From Halobaculum sp. MBLA0143 (GTDB lineage Archaea > Halobacteriota > Halobacteria > Halobacteriales > Haloferacaceae), in contig NZ_JBGKAC010000001.1 in assembly GCF_041361465.1 (NCBI RefSeq), positions 620,001 to 684,000 on the forward strand: a DNA stretch of 64,000 bases, given 5' to 3'. The notes beneath the pieces were generated by a model. The model was not told where the DNA came from. It worked only from the letters and a program-made list of their open reading frames with translations, and ran no database searches. Numbering within the stretch: position 1 is the first letter of the stretch; each line of letters begins with the position of its first letter. The translations under genes were made by a program, and so were the position numbers. Shown here piece after piece: positions 15,913 through 23,704 of the stretch.

Positions 15913-16419
15913 ATGCACGGAGAGCACGCGCGACGGGAGGCGCTCCGGGTCGGAGGCACGGCCGTGGCGGTCGCACTCGCCGGGTGCTCCGGCGGCGGCG
16001 ACGGAACGGAGACAGCCGGCGGTAGCGGCAGTGGCGGTAGTGCCGGGGCCGCGAGCGGCGACGACGGCGGCGAGCAGTTCGACGGCTACCTCTCGGACGT
16101 CGAGAACTTCGACGGGGTCGTCGACCGCACCGGATCGGACCGGACGACGGTGAAAGTCGGCGTGGAGAACGGCAGCGGCGCGTTCGGGTTCGGGCCGGCG
16201 GCGATCCGGGTGTCGGCCGGGACGGAGGTCGTGTGGGAGTGGACCGGCCGCGGCGCCTCGCACAACGTCGTCGCCGAGGACGCCGCCTTCGAGAGTCGAC
16301 TCACCGCGACGGAGGGACACACGTACTCGCGGTCGTTCGACGACCCGGGGACAGTGAACTACTACTGCCAGCCGCATCGGTCCATCGGAATGAAGGGCGT
16401 CGTCGTCGTCGTCGAGTGA
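15913..16419 (+). CDS. Halocyanin-domain blue copper protein
   Basis: A 168-residue exported type-1 copper protein, paralog of the one at 4753-5184. The N-terminus MHGEHARREALRVGGTAVAVALAGC is a Tat-like signal (RRE variant of the twin arginine) with a lipobox Cys. A Gly/Ser linker is followed by the plastocyanin-like domain; copper ligands are His in GASHNVVAED and Cys, His, Met in YYCQPHRSIGM. It ends 3 bases from the stop of the convergent copper operon (16422), and the conserved neighbourhood suggests that it either receives electrons from or delivers copper or electrons to the oxidase served by that operon. ATG 15913 is chosen because the signal begins there. Confidence 0.93.
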   Translation: MHGEHARREALRVGGTAVAVALAGCSGGGDGTETAGGSGSGGSAGAASGDDGGEQFDGYLSDVENFDGVVDRTGSDRTTVKVGVENGSGAFGFGPAAIRVSAGTEVVWEWTGRGASHNVVAEDAAFESRLTATEGHTYSRSFDDPGTVNYYCQPHRSIGMKGVVVVVE

Positions 16420-16421
16420 GG

Positions 16422-17117
16422 CTACGACGGCGACGTCCGGGCCAGGAGTCCGTCCAGCCAGCGGGCGAGTCGGCGACGCCAGACGAGCGCGGCGACCGCC
16501 AGGAGGTACGAGGCGGTCGCCAGGAGGTACGTGGACAGTCCGAGTCCGCCGACAGCGAGCCCGGCGGACCCGAGTCCGGCGCCCAACGACGCCACCACGG
16601 GCAGCGAGCAGCCGGCACACGACGCGACGGCGACGGCGCCGCCGGCGGCCGAGCAGACACCGGTCCCGTTGCTCTCGTGGCCCGCGAGCGTCTCCGCGGC
16701 CGCGACGGCGACGAGGTAGCCGACCGCGAGGTAGCCGGCGACGCGGTACGGCAGCAGCCGTGCGGCGACGAACGGGCCGTCCCAGCCCACGGCCGGCCCC
16801 CAGCCCGGAGGGAGCGTGAAGAGGTGGAGTTCGGCGGCGTCGCCGGTGGACACGGAGACGAGCCCGGTGAGCCACGCCAGCCCGAGGGTGTAGCCGGCCC
16901 CGACGACGGCCGCGACGACGCCGACACGGCGGGAGACCGACGGCGTGTCGACGACCCGGACCGCGGTCGCGGCGGCCGTCAGCCAGACGAACGGCACCGC
17001 GAGCGTCGTCGGCGCCGCCAGCCCGGCGTCCGTCGCCAGGAGGTACACCAGCGCCGACCCCGCCTGGAGCCCACAGACGCTCACGAGGAACCGACTGCGT
17101 CGGCCACGACCGATCAC
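16422..17117 (-). CDS. Polytopic membrane protein with CAGC motif, last gene of copper operon
   Basis: A 231-residue protein with about six transmembrane helices. A Cys motif, C167-A-G-C170 (VASCAGCSLP), lies at the start of a Gly-rich helix pair GAGLGSAGLAVGGLGLSTY. The N-terminus is basic (GRGRRSR). It starts at GTG 17117, whose GTGA overlaps the stop of the copper ATPase, which implies translational coupling. The CxxC motif in a membrane helix beside a copper exporter suggests metal or thiol chemistry, perhaps copper handover, but no named family was recognised. The halocyanin gene converges 3 bases away. Confidence 0.75.
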   Translation of the reverse strand: MIGRGRRSRFLVSVCGLQAGSALVYLLATDAGLAAPTTLAVPFVWLTAAATAVRVVDTPSVSRRVGVVAAVVGAGYTLGLAWLTGLVSVSTGDAAELHLFTLPPGWGPAVGWDGPFVAARLLPYRVAGYLAVGYLVAVAAAETLAGHESNGTGVCSAAGGAVAVASCAGCSLPVVASLGAGLGSAGLAVGGLGLSTYLLATASYLLAVAALVWRRRLARWLDGLLARTSPS

Positions 17118-19783
17118 GGTGACACCTCGGTCTCTGTGTCGGGCGTGTCCCTCGTACCGTTCGTGTCTCTCGTCTCGTCTGTGTCCCCCGTACCGTCCGT
17201 GTCTCTCGTCTCGTCCGTGTCCCCGAGCGACCGAGTGGAGTTGGCGACGACGAGCAGGCTGGAGGCGGCCATCGCCACGGCCGCGAGCAACGGCGTGACG
17301 ACGCCCAGCACGGCCGCGGGGACGGCGACGGCGTTGTAGCCGAACGCCCACGCCAGGTTCTCTCGAACCCGACGCCGGGTGTCCGAGAGGATCGACAGCG
17401 CGTCCTCGACCGCCCGGAGATCCGGGCGGACGACGACGGCGTCGGCGGCGTCTGCGGCCAACTCCGTTCCGGTGGCGACGGCGACTCCGAGGTCGGCGGC
17501 CGCCAGCGCCGGCGCGTCGTTGCTGCCGTCGCCGACCATCGCCACCGTCCCGTCCTCGCTCAGCCGGCGGACGGTCTCCGTCTTCGCCTCCGGCGGGAGC
17601 CCGGCGTACACCTCGTCGACGGCGTCCGCGTCGGCGACTCGGTCCGCGGCCGCGCCGTCGTCCCCGGTCAACACGACGATCCGACGGCCGTCGTCGCCGC
17701 CGGCCGCGATCTCCGACAGCGCCGTCTCCCACCCCTCGCGGTGGTCGTCGCGGGCGACGACCACCCCGTGGACCCGTGGTGTCGCCGTCGCCGGCTCGTC
17801 GGGGGCCGTCCAGCCCACGTACGCCGCGAGGTCGCCGTCGTCGTCCGCCCCGTGGTAGGCCCGGCGGAGGCGTTCGGGGACGGTCGCGTCCGCGAACAAC
17901 GACGCCCCGCCGACCCGCACCCGACGACCGTCGACCCGGCCGCCGACGCCGCGCCCGGGGTGGACCTGGAACGAGTCGACCGTCGCGCCCGGGCCACCGA
18001 CGGGAACGGACCCGAACCGCCCGTCGCGTGCCGCGTCCACGACCGCGTCCGCGACCGGGTGGTCGGAGTGTGCCTCGACGGCCGCGGCGTACCCGAGGAC
18101 CGTGCCGGCGTCCGGCCGCTCGGCGGTGTCGTCGCCCGTGGCCGCGACCCCGCCGTCCGCCGTCGGCTCGCGGGCCGTCACGAGGTCGGTCACGCGCATC
18201 TCCCCGGCCGTGAGCGTGCCGGTCTTGTCGAACGCCACGGTGTCGACGTCGGCGGCCGCCTCGACGGCGCTGCCGTCCGCGAGGACGACCCCCGAGGCGA
18301 GCAGGTCCCGCGTGCCGGCCGCGGTCGCCAACGGCGTCGCCAGCCCCAGCGCACACGGACAGGAGACGACCAACACCGCGAGCCCGGTCAGCAACGCGGC
18401 CGTCGGCGTCGCGCCGAGCGCGAGGTGGACGGCGAACGCCAGCACGCCCAGACACAGCACCACCGGGACGAACACGGTCGCCAGCGCGTCCGCGAGCCGC
18501 TGTGGCGTGCCGCCGTCCCCCCGGGCGTCCCACAGCAGCGACACCACCCGGTCCAGCGTCCGCTCGCCGGCCTCGTCGGCGACGACGACGAGCCGGCCGT
18601 CCGTGACGAGCGTGCCCCCCCGGACCGGGTCGCCGGGACCCCGTCGGACGGGCAGCGACTCCCCGGTGACGAGCGACTCGTCGACGCCGGCCTCCCCGTC
18701 GAGAATCTCGCCGTCCGTCGGCAGCCGTTCGCCCGGCTTCACCACCAGCTCGTCGCCGCCGGACACCTCGGCGACCGGGACGGTCTCGGTCCCGTCGGCC
18801 GTCCGGCGACGCGCCTCCGTCACCCGTTCGCGGGTGAGGTCCGTCAGCTCCGACACCGCCCGCGACTTGACGCGGCGCTCGTAGTAGCTCCCGACCGTCA
18901 CCGCGACGACGACCACGACGCTCACGTCGTAGTACACCTCCACGCGCCCGGCCAACAGAGCGACCGTGCTGTAGAGGTACGCCGTCACAGCCGCGAGCGA
19001 CACGAGTAAGTCCATGTTCGGCTCTCCCGTCCGGACGGCGACGTACGCGCCGCGCAACAACGGCGCGCCGGTGTAGCCCAAGACGACACTCGTGAGCGCC
19101 CAGACGTTCGCCAACAGGAACCCGCCGGCTCCGCCCCGGAGGTCGAACAACAACGCGTCCGACGGCAGTCCGAAGTAGGTGGGGTACAGGAACAGGACGT
19201 ACCACCCCATCACCATCATCCCGAAGAAGCCGCCCACGAGGATACGCCCCAGGGTCTCCGAGGCGGCGTCGTCAGTCGCTCCCGCGCCGTCCAACGGCTC
19301 GGCCGCGTAGCCGACGCCGGACACCCGGTCTGCGACCGTCTCCGGGTCCACGTCCGCGTCGTCGTCGACCGTCAGCCGCATCGCGTCGGCCGGGTAGCTG
19401 GCGTCGGCGGCGGCGACCCCGTCGACGGCCGCCGCCCGCGACTCCAGGAACGACTCACACGACGCACAGTGCATCCCCGTCACTCGGAGGTACGCCTCCT
19501 CGCCGTCTACGGACGCCGACGACGACTGCTCGCGCACCCGGTCGCGGGCGGCCGCGGCGTCCGTCCCGGCCGGGTCGTCCAGGGTGCGTGACACCTCCAG
19601 ACAGCCGCGACAACAGAACGACCCCGGAGCGTCCGCGTCCGTGACGGGCGGGTCCGGGGTCGCCAGCCCACACAGCGTGCAGGTCGCGTCGTCGACGGTG
19701 GTGGTGTCGCCAGGGGGGCTCTCGTCCCCCTCGCCGCGCGCGCCGGCGTCGCTCCCGTCACGGCCGTCGCTTCCGTCCGTCAC
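17114..19783 (-). CDS. Copper-translocating P1B-type ATPase, CcoI/FixI type
   Basis: An 889-residue membrane pump that moves Cu+ outward using ATP. Domains in order: an N-terminal FixI/CcoI-type metal-binding region with C35-x2-C38 and C57-C58-x2-C61 (FCCRGC); an HMA domain with C106-x2-C109 (GMHCASC); eight transmembrane helices with the CPC motif near residue 472 (SCPCALG); the TGES actuator loop; and DKTGT near 516 with the catalytic Asp. The N-terminal Cys cluster is diagnostic of ATPases that supply copper to haem-copper oxidases rather than detoxify. The C-terminal 30 residues are a Thr/Asp/Arg repeat (DTDETRDTDGTGDT...). GTG 19783 overlaps the stop of the SafE gene (GTGA). It is the central gene of a four-gene operon. 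Confidence 0.93.
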   Translation of the reverse strand: MTDGSDGRDGSDAGARGEGDESPPGDTTTVDDATCTLCGLATPDPPVTDADAPGSFCCRGCLEVSRTLDDPAGTDAAAARDRVREQSSSASVDGEEAYLRVTGMHCASCESFLESRAAAVDGVAAADASYPADAMRLTVDDDADVDPETVADRVSGVGYAAEPLDGAGATDDAASETLGRILVGGFFGMMVMGWYVLFLYPTYFGLPSDALLFDLRGGAGGFLLANVWALTSVVLGYTGAPLLRGAYVAVRTGEPNMDLLVSLAAVTAYLYSTVALLAGRVEVYYDVSVVVVVAVTVGSYYERRVKSRAVSELTDLTRERVTEARRRTADGTETVPVAEVSGGDELVVKPGERLPTDGEILDGEAGVDESLVTGESLPVRRGPGDPVRGGTLVTDGRLVVVADEAGERTLDRVVSLLWDARGDGGTPQRLADALATVFVPVVLCLGVLAFAVHLALGATPTAALLTGLAVLVVSCPCALGLATPLATAAGTRDLLASGVVLADGSAVEAAADVDTVAFDKTGTLTAGEMRVTDLVTAREPTADGGVAATGDDTAERPDAGTVLGYAAAVEAHSDHPVADAVVDAARDGRFGSVPVGGPGATVDSFQVHPGRGVGGRVDGRRVRVGGASLFADATVPERLRRAYHGADDDGDLAAYVGWTAPDEPATATPRVHGVVVARDDHREGWETALSEIAAGGDDGRRIVVLTGDDGAAADRVADADAVDEVYAGLPPEAKTETVRRLSEDGTVAMVGDGSNDAPALAAADLGVAVATGTELAADAADAVVVRPDLRAVEDALSILSDTRRRVRENLAWAFGYNAVAVPAAVLGVVTPLLAAVAMAASSLLVVANSTRSLGDTDETRDTDGTGDTDETRDTNGTRDTPDTETEVSP

Positions 19784-20559
19784 GGCGTCGGCACACCCCC
19801 GTAGTGTGGCAGGTGGAGCGTCGGCACCGGGGCGCCGAGCAGTGCGAGTCCGTGGAGCAACGGCGCCAGCCCGAGGAGGAGAAACGCGGCCCCGAGCGCG
19901 CGGTGGAGCCGCGACCGGTACCTGGCCGGCACCGCGCCGATCACGGTCGCGTACCCCACCATCGCCGGCGCGGTGCCGACGCCGAGCGCGGTCAGCGCCA
20001 CCGCCCCGGCGACGGGCGACCCGCGGGCGAAGGCGTACAGGTACGCGGGGTACAGCAACGGACACGGCAGTATCGAGTGGACGGTTCCCAGCAACGCCAC
20101 ACGCGGGCCGTCGGCCCAGGCGTCCGCTCGCCGGCCGACCGCCCGGCCGACCCGCGCGAACGCGCCGCCGACGCCCGGCAGCGGCAGCCTGCCGGGATCC
20201 AACGGTCGGCCGCGGAGGTAGCCGACGCCGATTGCCAGCACCGCCACCCCCGCGAGCACGCCCACCGTGCCTCGGAGACTGTCGACGGCGACGAACAGCC
20301 CGCCGCCGCGGACGACGGCGTCGCCGAGCGCGCCGAACGCCGCGCCCCACGCCGCGTACGCGGCGATCCGACCCAGGGTGAACAGTCCCTGTTGGCGCAC
20401 GTCCCGGAGCGTCACTCGGCCGTCTGGGCCGCCGCCGGCAGCCGCGTACCGCGTCACCAACGGGCCACACATCCCGAGACAGTGGGCACCACCCAGGAGA
20501 CCGACGAGCGCGAACGCACCCACCTCCACTCCGACGCCCAGGAGACTCACGCTCGTCAC
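19780..20559 (-). CDS. TauE/SafE-family (UreH/DsbD-like) membrane protein
   Basis: A 259-residue polytopic protein with about six helices. The family signature HCLGMCGP is at residues 26-33 with the pair C27 and C31, as in DsbD-beta/SafE-like membrane proteins. The database name 'sulfite exporter' is misleading: in bacteria genes of this family commonly follow ccoI-ccoS in cytochrome oxidase assembly loci, and a copper or thiol role is more likely. It starts at GTG 20559, 5 bases after the small gene upstream, and its TGA overlaps the GTG of the copper ATPase. The operon order here is small membrane protein, SafE-like, CcoI-like, CAGC membrane protein. Confidence 0.85.
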   Translation of the reverse strand: MTSVSLLGVGVEVGAFALVGLLGGAHCLGMCGPLVTRYAAAGGGPDGRVTLRDVRQQGLFTLGRIAAYAAWGAAFGALGDAVVRGGGLFVAVDSLRGTVGVLAGVAVLAIGVGYLRGRPLDPGRLPLPGVGGAFARVGRAVGRRADAWADGPRVALLGTVHSILPCPLLYPAYLYAFARGSPVAGAVALTALGVGTAPAMVGYATVIGAVPARYRSRLHRALGAAFLLLGLAPLLHGLALLGAPVPTLHLPHYGGVPTP

Positions 20560-20563
20560 CCCG

Positions 20564-20755
20564 TCACAGCGCGTGGCCGTCCTCGTTCGTCTCCTCGCTG
20601 CCCCCGAACATGAGGTACAGCGACGCCACGACGACGGCCACGGAGACGGCCGACGAGACGGCCGTCACCGAGCTACTCAACACCGCCAGCGCGTACAGCG
20701 TCGCGGGACCGACCACGACCAGCCCCAGCGCCGCGAGTGAGCTCGTCTTCACCAT
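20564..20755 (-). CDS. Small two-helix membrane protein at head of copper operon (CcoS position)
   Basis: A 63-residue protein with two hydrophobic helices (about 4-24 and 30-50) and a polar acidic tail ending in EDGHAL. ATG 20755 is the natural start. It occupies the position that ccoS has in bacterial ccoGHIS loci, but no sequence match to CcoS is visible, so this is positional inference only. It lies 4 bases from the SafE-like gene and is probably the first gene of the operon. Confidence 0.7.
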   Translation of the reverse strand: MVKTSSLAALGLVVVGPATLYALAVLSSSVTAVSSAVSVAVVVASLYLMFGGSEETNEDGHAL

Positions 20756-20795
20756 AGCCGACGGTTCGTCTACACCGACTAATCCCTTCACTCCG

Positions 20796-20814
20796 GTTCC
20801 CGCAGTTCGGGAAC
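20796..20814. terminator. Hairpin between dtdA and the copper operon
   Basis: GTTCCCG (20796-20802), a 5-base loop and CGGGAAC (20808-20814) form a perfect 7-bp stem. It lies about 70 bases past the dtdA stop and 41 bases upstream of the copper operon start. It could act in dtdA 3' end formation or as a binding palindrome; no T tract follows. Confidence 0.35.
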
Positions 20815-20826
20815 GCGCCGTTCGCG

Positions 20827-20893
20827 TCTCGTCACAGGCTGCAACTCGTCACGAACCGCGGCCCGTCACGGGTCGCGTCCCGTCACAGGTCGC
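20827..20893. repeat. Four-copy 17-bp tandem repeat at the 3' end of dtdA
   Basis: The core GTCAC recurs at 20831, 20848, 20865 and 20882, exactly 17 bases apart, within degenerate units. The last copy contains the dtdA stop codon on the minus strand. Confidence 0.75.
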
Positions 20894-22331
20894 GGTCGAC
20901 GGGGAACGTCTCCCGTTCCGTCGTCGACACGGCCCCCGGCGTGACGGTCTCGCCGTCGACCTCGACGGGCTGGCCGTTCGCCAGCCGACCGAACGCCGGC
21001 CCCTCCGGGACGCCACGCTCGCGGGCCGCGGCGGGGTCGAACGACGTCTTCGTCGCCGTCACCGTCCCCTCGGCGCGCTCGACCTCGTCGTACCCTTCGC
21101 GCAACACCGTCACGAGTGCGTCGACGACGGCGTCGTACGCCGTAGCGGCGGTCACGTCGTCACTCCCGTCCGGGAGGGCGGCCCGGTCGCCGACGCGGTT
21201 GCCGTTCTCTCTGGTCTCGACGGCGACGGCGTGGTCGAACACGACCTCACGGGCCGCCTCGGCGTCGACGCGGCGCGCAGCCGAGAGGAGTTCCGTCGGT
21301 AGCTCGACGACGGCGAACCCGTCCGGGTCGGTGCGTCGGGCGCCAAATCGGAGCCCGTCTGCGACCGGCCGGAGCGCAGACTCGACGGCGTCGACGAACG
21401 GGAGCGCTCGGTCGTCGACCGTCCGCACCCAGGTCTCCGAGACGACCCGGACGCCGGCGTCGGTGTCGGCGAGCGCGTCGACGGCGTCGTCGCCGCCGGC
21501 GTCCGCGAGCACCGCGACGGCGTCGCTGGCGGCGACCGCCCGTCGGAGCGTGTCGACGTTCGCCTCGGGGTCGCCGAGCTCCGACAGCTGCCACTCGGAG
21601 GCGACGTGACCGACGCCCCAGGCCGTCTCCCGGAGGACTCGCTCGAACCGCGGGGCGTAGTGGCCGCCGCCGACGCCGAGCAGGTGCCGGGGTGTCTCGC
21701 CGACCGCGGGCGACGCCGCCGACCCCGTGACGGCGTCCGTCGCCAGCGACCGGATCGCCCGCGCGACCGCCGCGGCGCCCGCGGGGTCGTCCCACGCCGC
21801 CTCGTCACTCCCGAGCTCGGCGAACAGGGACGGCACGGACACGTCCGTCGGGCCGTGGTGGGTACACTCCACGCCGACGCCGTACGCCTCGGGCGCGTAG
21901 GCGTCGAACGCGGCCACGAGGTCCCGCTGAACCCCCGGCGCCGCCGGCGCGAACGCGCGGTCGTCGCCGCCGTACTCCGCGTCGCCGAAGTTCCCGGTGA
22001 AGTGACACGTCAGGAGCCGGCCGGTGTCGCCGGAGTGACGCGACGCGAACACGAGCAGTCGTGGCGTCGCGGAGAAGGCGTCTCCGGGCGCCGCGAGCCG
22101 GAGGTGGAGGTCGGCGAACGTCCGCACCTCCAGGGGAACTACCGTGTCGACGGCGCGGTGGTAGACGCCACCCCCCTGGTCGCTCGGGCGGTCGCCGTCC
22201 TCGTGCGTCTCCCACTCGCCCAGATCTAGCAGTTGCTCGCCGACGTGCTCGGACGCCCGGTCGGCCTCGGAGACGACGACCGCGACGGGTGCCTCGCCGC
22301 TGTCGTCGCTGCCGTCGTTCTCGGCGGTCAC
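20883..22331 (-). CDS. dtdA: D-aminoacyl-tRNA deacylase, archaeal GEK1 type
   Basis: A 482-residue zinc-dependent enzyme that removes D-amino acids mis-attached to tRNA. Archaeal DtdA landmarks are VVVSEADRASEHV near the N-terminus, TCHFTGNFGDA, VECTHHGPTDV and GVGGGHYAPRF, which supply the zinc and active-site His residues. A C-terminal ~200-residue extension (DAVDALADTDAGVRVVSETWVRT and onward) beyond the ~270-residue core is usual in haloarchaea. ATG/GTG at 22331 overlaps by 4 bases the stop of the upstream antiporter, so the two genes are likely cotranscribed and coupled, although no functional link is obvious. Confidence 0.92.
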   Translation of the reverse strand: MTAENDGSDDSGEAPVAVVVSEADRASEHVGEQLLDLGEWETHEDGDRPSDQGGGVYHRAVDTVVPLEVRTFADLHLRLAAPGDAFSATPRLLVFASRHSGDTGRLLTCHFTGNFGDAEYGGDDRAFAPAAPGVQRDLVAAFDAYAPEAYGVGVECTHHGPTDVSVPSLFAELGSDEAAWDDPAGAAAVARAIRSLATDAVTGSAASPAVGETPRHLLGVGGGHYAPRFERVLRETAWGVGHVASEWQLSELGDPEANVDTLRRAVAASDAVAVLADAGGDDAVDALADTDAGVRVVSETWVRTVDDRALPFVDAVESALRPVADGLRFGARRTDPDGFAVVELPTELLSAARRVDAEAAREVVFDHAVAVETRENGNRVGDRAALPDGSDDVTAATAYDAVVDALVTVLREGYDEVERAEGTVTATKTSFDPAAARERGVPEGPAFGRLANGQPVEVDGETVTPGAVSTTERETFPVDRDL

Positions 22332-23659
22332 TCCGCTCCACCCCCGTCTGCCGCGAGACTCTCGCCACGGACTGCCCGGACGGTGAGTCGGCCGAGTCGG
22401 CCGAAGTCGTCGCGTCTGACCACCACCAGCCCGAGCGTGGCGAGAGCGTAGACGACCGTGTACCCGGCCAACAGCCAGATGGAGTAGGTGGTCTCTACGC
22501 CCAGCAGGCTCGCGGTCGCCGACTCTCCGACGGTCTGTACGACGACGAACTCACCCACGACCTGGGTGACGAACAACACGAGGATCGCCAGCGCCTCGGG
22601 CACGGAGATCCGGAAGTCGACGAGCACGGCCAGCGCGAAGAGGCTCTGTGCGGCCGTCAGCCAGATCTCCGCCGACTGCTTCAGGTCGAAGGCCAACACG
22701 CCGTACTGTCCGCGCGAGACGCTGTACACGACCGCGAGCGTCCCGATCAGCAGCGTCCACTGGTTCAGCTTCGAGGAGATCAGGGCGTTGAACGCCGCGG
22801 TCGAGCGCGCCTTGTCGACGAGGTACGCCGTGACGATCAGCTCCGGCGACTCGCTGGCCAACGGCGCGAACCACTGGATCATAAAGAACTCCGGGATGCC
22901 GAGCGCGAGCCCCAGTTCCTCTAACCCGTGTGCGAACGGCTCGACGGCGGTGAAGATCAGGAACCCGGAGTAGGCGAACAGGGTCAGGACGGCCGTCACC
23001 CGGGGGCCACGCGGCAACTGTTGGAGGTAGGCGGGCACCCCCACCTGTTCGTCGTGTTCCGCCACGTCTCCCCGGAGGATCACGGCGATGTAGCCGACGT
23101 ACAGTCCGACGAGCACGAGCGTGTCGACGCCGCCGATGCCGCCGCCCAACGGGACGAAGAAGGCGAAGATCGTAGCGAGGAACAAGAACAGGATCTCCGT
23201 GGCGATTCCGCGGTCCAGTTCCACGTAGCTCGTGGTCGCGCCGGCGTCGTCGCCGCCGGAGCGACGCGCCCGGAGGATGGAGAAGATAGCGATCCCGGAC
23301 CACCCCAGCCCGATCAGAATGCGATTCGCGCCGGTCATGTTGGCGACGGCGAGGTTGCCGGCCTGTGGATCGCCCGCGCCGGCCTGCCAGGCGTACAGCG
23401 CGTCGACGGCGTACTCCGGCGCGACCGCCAGCACCGCCAACACCGCCAGCGCGAACGCCCGCGGCACGTCCTTCTCGGCCGTCTCTGCGCCCCACGCCAG
23501 GAGGAACGACGCGCCCAGCACCGCCAGCCCGGCCACGAGAACGACCGTCACGGGGGCGAACCCGGCCGCGCCCCCCGTGGCCCACGACCCGACCCACGGG
23601 AGGGTCGACACGACACCGAAGAGAACCGCCACGAGCGGGTGACGCAAGCCTCGACTCAT
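22328..23659 (-). CDS. Sodium/calcium antiporter-like membrane protein (CaCA superfamily)
   Basis: A 443-residue protein with 10-12 helices. The two inverted halves with acidic alpha-repeat signatures are seen as AVAPEYAVDALYAW and ASESPELIVTAYLVDKARS, where the conserved Glu and Pro match CaCA exchangers (the G-N-S-x-P-E and A-x-x-S-x-P-E variants). This protein is longer and more diverged than its neighbour at 23705, with an extended cytoplasmic segment after the first half. It probably exchanges Ca2+ for Na+ or H+. ATG 23659 is the first in frame. Its stop overlaps the dtdA start. Confidence 0.83.
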   Translation of the reverse strand: MSRGLRHPLVAVLFGVVSTLPWVGSWATGGAAGFAPVTVVLVAGLAVLGASFLLAWGAETAEKDVPRAFALAVLAVLAVAPEYAVDALYAWQAGAGDPQAGNLAVANMTGANRILIGLGWSGIAIFSILRARRSGGDDAGATTSYVELDRGIATEILFLFLATIFAFFVPLGGGIGGVDTLVLVGLYVGYIAVILRGDVAEHDEQVGVPAYLQQLPRGPRVTAVLTLFAYSGFLIFTAVEPFAHGLEELGLALGIPEFFMIQWFAPLASESPELIVTAYLVDKARSTAAFNALISSKLNQWTLLIGTLAVVYSVSRGQYGVLAFDLKQSAEIWLTAAQSLFALAVLVDFRISVPEALAILVLFVTQVVGEFVVVQTVGESATASLLGVETTYSIWLLAGYTVVYALATLGLVVVRRDDFGRLGRLTVRAVRGESLAADGGGAE

Positions 23660-23704
23660 CGTCCGGTGGTGAGCAGGCTCCGTCGTATGTGTTGTGCTTG
23701 GCGG

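Noticed and set aside
16422-19205. A 927-codon minus-strand frame
   Set aside because: Only the last 231 codons from GTG 17117 are real; upstream it overlaps the copper ATPase in a different frame with low-complexity Arg/Gly residues.
17114-20470. Extended copper ATPase start giving 1118 residues
   Set aside because: The part upstream of GTG 19783 overlaps the SafE-like gene and has no ATPase homology; the GTGA overlap marks the true start.
19780-20559. Literal function as a sulfite exporter
   Set aside because: The family name is broad. HCLGMCGP and the copper operon context favour oxidase assembly or thiol/copper transport.
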